DNA of 9,165 nucleotides from Pseudomonadota bacterium (lineage in GTDB: Bacteria; Pseudomonadota; Alphaproteobacteria; Sphingomonadales; Sphingomonadaceae): assembly GCA_030271595.1 (NCBI GenBank), contig JARXKO010000049.1, positions 1-9,165 of the forward strand. The letters are read 5' to 3'. The notes under the pieces are model-generated. The model was not told where the DNA came from. It did no database searches and was given only the letters and a program-made list of their open reading frames with translations. Both the position numbers and the translations under genes were made by a program. Of this stretch, positions 6,732 through 9,165 are shown in pieces; positions within the stretch are counted from its first letter, which is position 1; every line of letters starts with the position of its first letter.

Positions 6732-7733
6732 CTAATGAGCAATGGTCAGGACGATTTTCCCGACATGGTCGCCCGCTTCCATTCGCGCATGGGCGGCGGC
6801 GGCCTCCTCGAGCGCAAAGGTGCGGTCGATCACCGGTTTCAGCCGCCCGCCCTCTGCATAGGGCCACACGGTCTGCGCGATTTCATCCGCGACCATGGTC
6901 TTGAACTCGACCGAGCGCGGGCGCAGCGTCGATCCGGTCAGGGTCAGCCGCCGCCGCATCACGTCGGGAATGGCGATTTCCGCTTTGGCTCCGCGCTGGA
7001 AGGCGATCGACACGTGGCGCCCGTCATCGGCAAGGCAGGCGAGGTTGCGCGGGACATAGTCGCCGCCGACCATGTCGAGCACCACCGCGACCCCGTCGCC
7101 GCCGGTCAGCCGCGCGACCTCGGCGACGAAATCGCTGGTCCGGTAATTGATCGCGCCGGCCGCCCCGAGCGTCATCGCCGCGGCGCATTTGTCGTCGCTG
7201 CCGCAGGTGACCAGGACCTCCAGCCCGAACAATTTGCCAAGCGCGATCGCCATCGTGCCGATGCCGCTGGTGCCGCCGTGGACCAGCACCGTGTCGCCGT
7301 CGGCGGCGAAGCCGCGCTCGAACAGATTGACCCACACCGTGAACAAGGTTTCGGGCATGGCCGCGGCTTCGACCATGGTCATCACTTCGGGAACCCTGAG
7401 GCAGGTGCCGGCAGGCGCCACGCAATATTGGGCGTACCCGCCGCCGGCGACGAGCGCGCAGACCTTTTGCCCGACCAGCATCTCCGCGCCCGGGCCCGCG
7501 CCGACCACGGTCCCGGCGATTTCGAGCCCGAGGATGTCGGGCGCTCCGGGCGGCGGCGGATAGAGACCGCGGCGCTGGAGGATGTCGGGGCGGTTGATTC
7601 CGGCGGCGGCAACCTCGACCAGCACTTCGCCCGGCCCGGGCCGCGGCACCGGCCGCTCGACCAGCGCAATCTCCTCCGCGCTACCGGCTTGCGGCGCGAC
7701 TGCGGCGATCATGGTGGGAGGGACGTCGGACAT
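6732..7733 (-). CDS. NAD(P)H:quinone oxidoreductase, zinc-independent MDR family (PIG3/Qor type)
   Basis: A 333-residue medium-chain dehydrogenase/reductase of the quinone oxidoreductase branch, which reduces quinones or related carbonyl compounds with NADPH in the cytoplasm. The N-terminal GroES-like domain contains AAAGINRPDILQRRGLYPPPPGAPDILGLEIAG (42-74), characteristic of the PIG3 (TP53I3) type. The Rossmann domain carries the nucleotide-binding motif HGGTSGIGTMAI (152-163). The C-terminal segment VIDRTFALEEAAAAHARMEAGDHVGKIVL (301-329) is the usual end. The catalytic and structural zinc ligands of alcohol dehydrogenases are missing, as expected. The start at 7733 gives the normal N-terminus. 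No Shine-Dalgarno sequence precedes it, and a promoter candidate sits so close that the transcript could be almost leaderless. The true substrate is unknown. The gene is divergent from the DUF1192 gene. Confidence 0.93.
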   Translation of the reverse strand: MSDVPPTMIAAVAPQAGSAEEIALVERPVPRPGPGEVLVEVAAAGINRPDILQRRGLYPPPPGAPDILGLEIAGTVVGAGPGAEMLVGQKVCALVAGGGYAQYCVAPAGTCLRVPEVMTMVEAAAMPETLFTVWVNLFERGFAADGDTVLVHGGTSGIGTMAIALGKLFGLEVLVTCGSDDKCAAAMTLGAAGAINYRTSDFVAEVARLTGGDGVAVVLDMVGGDYVPRNLACLADDGRHVSIAFQRGAKAEIAIPDVMRRRLTLTGSTLRPRSVEFKTMVADEIAQTVWPYAEGGRLKPVIDRTFALEEAAAAHARMEAGDHVGKIVLTIAH

Positions 7734-7744
7734 CGGCGGCTGGG

Positions 7745-7773
7745 CTTATTGACTTGGCCGCCGCGCCGGTCAA
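7745..7773 (-). promoter_or_regulatory. Candidate promoter for the quinone oxidoreductase gene
   Basis: On the minus strand TTGACC (7768-7773) and AATAAG (7745-7750) are 17 bases apart, with five and four of six matches to the vegetative consensus. A start about seven bases on falls near 7738, some five bases before the ATG, which has no Shine-Dalgarno sequence. Confidence 0.45.
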
Positions 7774-7777
7774 CGCT
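7749..7777 (+). promoter_or_regulatory. Candidate promoter for the DUF1192 gene
   Basis: On the plus strand TTGACT (7749-7754) is followed 17 bases later by AACGCT (7772-7777). The -35 is good and the -10 is poor (two of six). A start near 7784 would be only about three bases before the ATG at 7787. Both boxes overlap those of the opposing promoter. Confidence 0.3.
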
Positions 7778-7786
7778 TTGCCCGCG

Positions 7787-7984
7787 ATGGACATTGACGA
7801 CCTGTTCCCGAGCAAGCCCGGCGATCCCCTCAAGGAACTCGCCCGCCAGGACCTCGATCCGCTCAGCGTCGACGAGCTCGTCGAACGAATCGCCGCCCTC
7901 ACCGCCGAAATTGCCCGCGTCGAAGCCCATCTCGAAGCCGGCGCCAAGCACCGCAACGCGGCCGAGGAATTGTTCAAGAAATAG
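7787..7984 (+). CDS. DUF1192 family small protein
   Basis: A 65-residue acidic protein of the DUF1192 family, found in alphaproteobacteria and without an established function that I know of. The family signature is clear: an N-terminal MDIDDLFPSKPGDPLKELARQDLDPLSVDEL, then a helix IAALTAEIARVEAHLEAGAKHRNAAEELFKK with heptad-like hydrophobic spacing, probably a short coiled coil. I chose the ATG at 7787 because it begins the conserved MDxDDLFP. The frame is open from a TTG at 7754, but that part falls in the promoter region. There is no Shine-Dalgarno sequence. The gene is divergent from the quinone oxidoreductase and is closed by a strong terminator 16 bases after its stop, so it is probably transcribed alone. 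It has no signal peptide or membrane segment. Confidence 0.88.
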   Translation: MDIDDLFPSKPGDPLKELARQDLDPLSVDELVERIAALTAEIARVEAHLEAGAKHRNAAEELFKK

Positions 7985-8000
7985 CGATCATGCTGGCGAG

Positions 8001-8029
8001 GACCGCCGGCCCGCGGCCGGCCGTCTTTT
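8001..8029 (+). terminator. Rho-independent terminator after the DUF1192 gene
   Basis: A seven-pair perfect GC stem (GCCGGCC at 8005-8011 with GGCCGGC at 8015-8021, loop CGC) is extended by GAC/GTC pairs (8001-8003 with 8023-8025) across one C-C mismatch. TTTT follows at 8026-8029. It starts 16 bases after the stop codon. Confidence 0.75.
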
Positions 8030-8074
8030 GCCGCCTTTGGCAGCCATATTGCGTCGCTGCGCTCGCAAAGACGG
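8021..8074. repeat. Fold-back repeat, candidate dispersed intergenic (REP-like) element
   Basis: The arms CCGTCTTTTGC (8021-8031) and GCAAAGACGG (8065-8074) are inverted copies differing by one T. Between them lie a small TGCC/GGCA hairpin (8029-8042) and the block ATTGCGTCGCTGCGCTCGCAA (8048-8068). On the minus strand this block resembles the dispersed intergenic repeats of sphingomonads and other proteobacteria, with the CGTCATTGCGAGCG...GAAGCAATC type sequence, as I remember them. Only one copy is in the window, so repetition in the genome is unproven. The left arm contains the U-run of the preceding terminator. Confidence 0.5.
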
Positions 8075-8116
8075 GGCGATCGTGCGTTATTCTGGGGAAA
8101 AGCCGCCGCTACGGCC

Positions 8117-8145
8117 TTGATTGCGCCGCGATATGCTATGACATT
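8117..8145 (+). promoter_or_regulatory. clpA: Candidate clpA promoter
   Basis: TTGATT (8117-8122) lies 17 bases before GACATT (8140-8145), within a locally AT-richer stretch (GATATGCTATGACATTG). CTTGAT followed by CTATGAC could also be read as a loose heat-shock sigma-factor site. The match is weak. It is placed here because this is the only AT-rich patch in the 211-base gap that precedes clpA. Confidence 0.3.
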
Positions 8146-8156
8146 GTCGGTCAAGA

Positions 8157-8177
8157 GCCCGCCGCGGTTCGGCGGGC
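8157..8177 (+). other. clpA: Stable hairpin in the clpA leader
   Basis: GCCCGCCG (8157-8164) and CGGCGGGC (8170-8177) form a perfect eight-pair stem with the five-base loop CGGTT. No U-run follows, so it is not a simple terminator. It ends two bases before the GGAG that probably serves clpA (8180-8183, 11 bases before the ATG) and could affect mRNA stability or ribosome access. Confidence 0.5.
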
Positions 8178-8194
8178 GCGGAGAATGATCCTCA

Positions 8195-9165
8195 ATGCCT
8201 AGTTTTGCGCGCGAACTCGAACAGACGCTCCACAATGCGCTGGCGGAGGCGACCCGTCGCCGCCACGAATATGCCACGCTCGAGCATCTGCTGATCGCGC
8301 TGGTCGACGACGAGCATGCCTCCAAGGTGATGACGTCCTGCGGGGTCAACCGCGACGAATTGCGCGCCAGCGTCAAACAATATCTCGACCATGAACTCGG
8401 CGCCCTGGTCGCCGATTCGGCGACCGAGCCGACCGCGACCAGCGGCTTTCAGCGAGTCGTCCAGCGCGCCATCCTTCACGTCCAGTCGTCGGGCCGCGAC
8501 GAAGTCACCGGCGCCAACCTGCTCGTCGCCTTGTTCAGCGAGCGCGAAAGCTATGCCGTCTACTTCCTCCAGCAGCAGGACATGAGCCGGCTCGATGCCG
8601 TCACCTACATCAGCCACGGCGTCGGCAAGGGCGAAACCCCGGTCGAAAGCAGGCCGCCCGAGGGCAATGAGGAAAAGACCGAGAAGAGCGACGGCAAGAA
8701 GGAAAGCGCGCTCCAGCAATTCACCGTCGACCTCAACGAAAAGGCCAAGGCGGGGAAGGTGGATCCGCTGATCGGCCGCATGCCGGAGGTCGACCGCACG
8801 GTCCAGATCCTGTGCCGCCGGTCGAAGAACAACCCGCTCTACGTCGGCGACCCCGGGGTCGGCAAAACCGCGATCGCCGAAGGGCTGGCGCGCAAGATCG
8901 TCGAGGGCGACGTCCCCGACGTCCTCAAAAGCGCGGTCATCTACTCGCTCGACATGGGCGCGCTGCTCGCCGGGACACGCTACCGCGGCGACTTCGAGGA
9001 GCGCTTGAAATCGGTCGTCAACGAACTCGAAAAACTGCCCGACGCGATCCTGTTCATTGATGAAATCCATACCGTGATCGGGGCCGGCGCGACCAGCGGC
9101 GGGGCGATGGACGCCTCCAACCTGCTCAAGCCCGCGCTCAGTTCGGGCGCGATCCGCTGCATCGG
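8195..9165 (+). CDS. clpA: ATP-dependent Clp protease ATP-binding subunit ClpA (3' end outside window)
   Basis: AAA+ unfoldase that feeds substrates, including N-degron proteins delivered by ClpS, into the ClpP peptidase. I translated this frame by hand; it is open from the ATG at 8195 to the window edge (323 full codons, roughly 40 percent of a normal ClpA). The start [33 protein letters not shown] is the Clp N-domain, and its second repeat is [32 protein letters not shown] (85-116). A charged linker (145-172) leads to the first AAA+ module: VDPLIGR (189-195), Walker A GDPGVGKT (218-225), the pore-loop region YRGDFEER (263-270) and Walker B ILFIDE (285-290). The [14 protein letters not shown] block marks ClpA rather than ClpB or ClpC. 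No clpS gene lies in the 211 bases upstream, where it is found in many proteobacteria. The second AAA+ module lies beyond the window. Confidence 0.95.
   Translation, partial: MPSFARELEQTLHNALAEATRRRHEYATLEHLLIALVDDEHASKVMTSCGVNRDELRASVKQYLDHELGALVADSATEPTATSGFQRVVQRAILHVQSSGRDEVTGANLLVALFSERESYAVYFLQQQDMSRLDAVTYISHGVGKGETPVESRPPEGNEEKTEKSDGKKESALQQFTVDLNEKAKAGKVDPLIGRMPEVDRTVQILCRRSKNNPLYVGDPGVGKTAIAEGLARKIVEGDVPDVLKSAVIYSLDMGALLAGTRYRGDFEERLKSVVNELEKLPDAILFIDEIHTVIGAGATSGGAMDASNLLKPALSSGAIRCI

Larger units (their letters stand above)
7985..8194. other. Intergenic region between the DUF1192 gene and clpA
   Basis: This 210-base gap is the longest non-coding stretch in the window. In order it holds the DUF1192 terminator, a fold-back repeat, a weak promoter candidate, a leader hairpin and the clpA ribosome site. 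Open frames crossing it show no protein-like composition. A five-codon reading frame (ATG at 8185, TAG at 8200-8202, product MILNA) overlaps the clpA start out of frame. Confidence 0.7.

Noticed and set aside
6650..6742. N-terminal extension of trcR to the ATG at 6742
   Set aside because: It would cover the hairpin and overlap the oxidoreductase stop. The GTG at 6649 has a good ribosome site and starts the conserved MAQPLMP block.
6666..8120. Plus-strand 484-residue open frame antisense to the quinone oxidoreductase
   Set aside because: It is the mirror of a well-conserved gene in GC-rich DNA, is rich in Arg, His, Gly and Pro, has no recognisable domain and runs through the terminator and promoter region.
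7681..8376. Minus-strand 231-residue open frame across the DUF1192-clpA gap
   Set aside because: It crosses two real plus-strand genes, a terminator and a repeat. Its LCERSDAI stretch is what dispersed intergenic repeats look like when translated.
8192..9070. Minus-strand 292-residue open frame over the clpA region
   Set aside because: The plus-strand frame encodes unmistakable ClpA with Walker A and B motifs. The minus frame is its third-position shadow. It is conspicuous only because clpA has no stop inside the window.
1..9165. tRNA or rRNA genes, CRISPR arrays, insertion sequences, phage genes, toxin-antitoxin or defence systems
   Set aside because: I looked on both strands and saw no regularly spaced repeats, no transposase or integrase motifs, no cloverleaf-like stretches and no defence-type domains. 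All coding space is explained by core genes.

Overview
The window is a GC-rich stretch of bacterial chromosome carrying core genes with almost no spare DNA. The protein set points to an alphaproteobacterium, most likely of the order Sphingomonadales. It has a DUF1013/TrcR-family gene and a DUF1192 gene, both alphaproteobacterial families. Its tRNA-guanine transglycosylase is very close to the Zymomonas enzyme as I recall it. Its RhlE-type helicase ends in a short aromatic tail that I associate with sphingomonads. This taxonomic call rests on memory of the families, not on a search.

Layout from left to right. (1) Positions 1-1076, + strand: the C-terminal two thirds of a DEAD-box RNA helicase, cut by the window edge. 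(2) 1073-2194, - strand: tgt. (3) 2327-2641, + strand: a small PilZ-domain gene lying between tgt and queA. (4) 2638-6649, - strand: a compact block read in the order trcR, xseB, ispA, coaD, a periplasmic cyclophilin, queA. Its gaps are 3 to 32 bases and xseB and ispA overlap, so it is probably one operon. (5) 6732-7733, - strand: a zinc-independent NAD(P)H:quinone oxidoreductase, with a hairpin terminator between it and trcR. (6) 7787-7984, + strand: a DUF1192 protein, divergent from the oxidoreductase and followed by a strong terminator. (7) 7985-8194: non-coding, with that terminator, a fold-back repeat and the clpA leader. (8) 8195 to the right edge, + strand: the N-terminal 323 residues of ClpA.

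Functionally, queA and tgt carry out two steps of queuosine modification of tRNA. Tgt inserts the 7-deazaguanine base and QueA builds the epoxycyclopentane ring precursor on it. The same block holds isoprenoid (ispA), coenzyme A (coaD), DNA repair (xseB), periplasmic folding (cyclophilin) and cell-cycle transcription (trcR) genes, which looks like a growth-linked housekeeping operon. ClpA starts an AAA+ unfoldase gene for protein turnover with ClpP.

I see no phage, insertion sequence, CRISPR array, tRNA or rRNA, and no clearly new multi-gene system. The points most worth a second look are: the altered base-recognition loop of Tgt; the PilZ gene lodged on the opposite strand between the two queuosine genes; two convergent gene pairs that share a four-base CTAG stop overlap; a 53-base divergent promoter region that may give two nearly leaderless transcripts; and the repeat and leader structures ahead of clpA.
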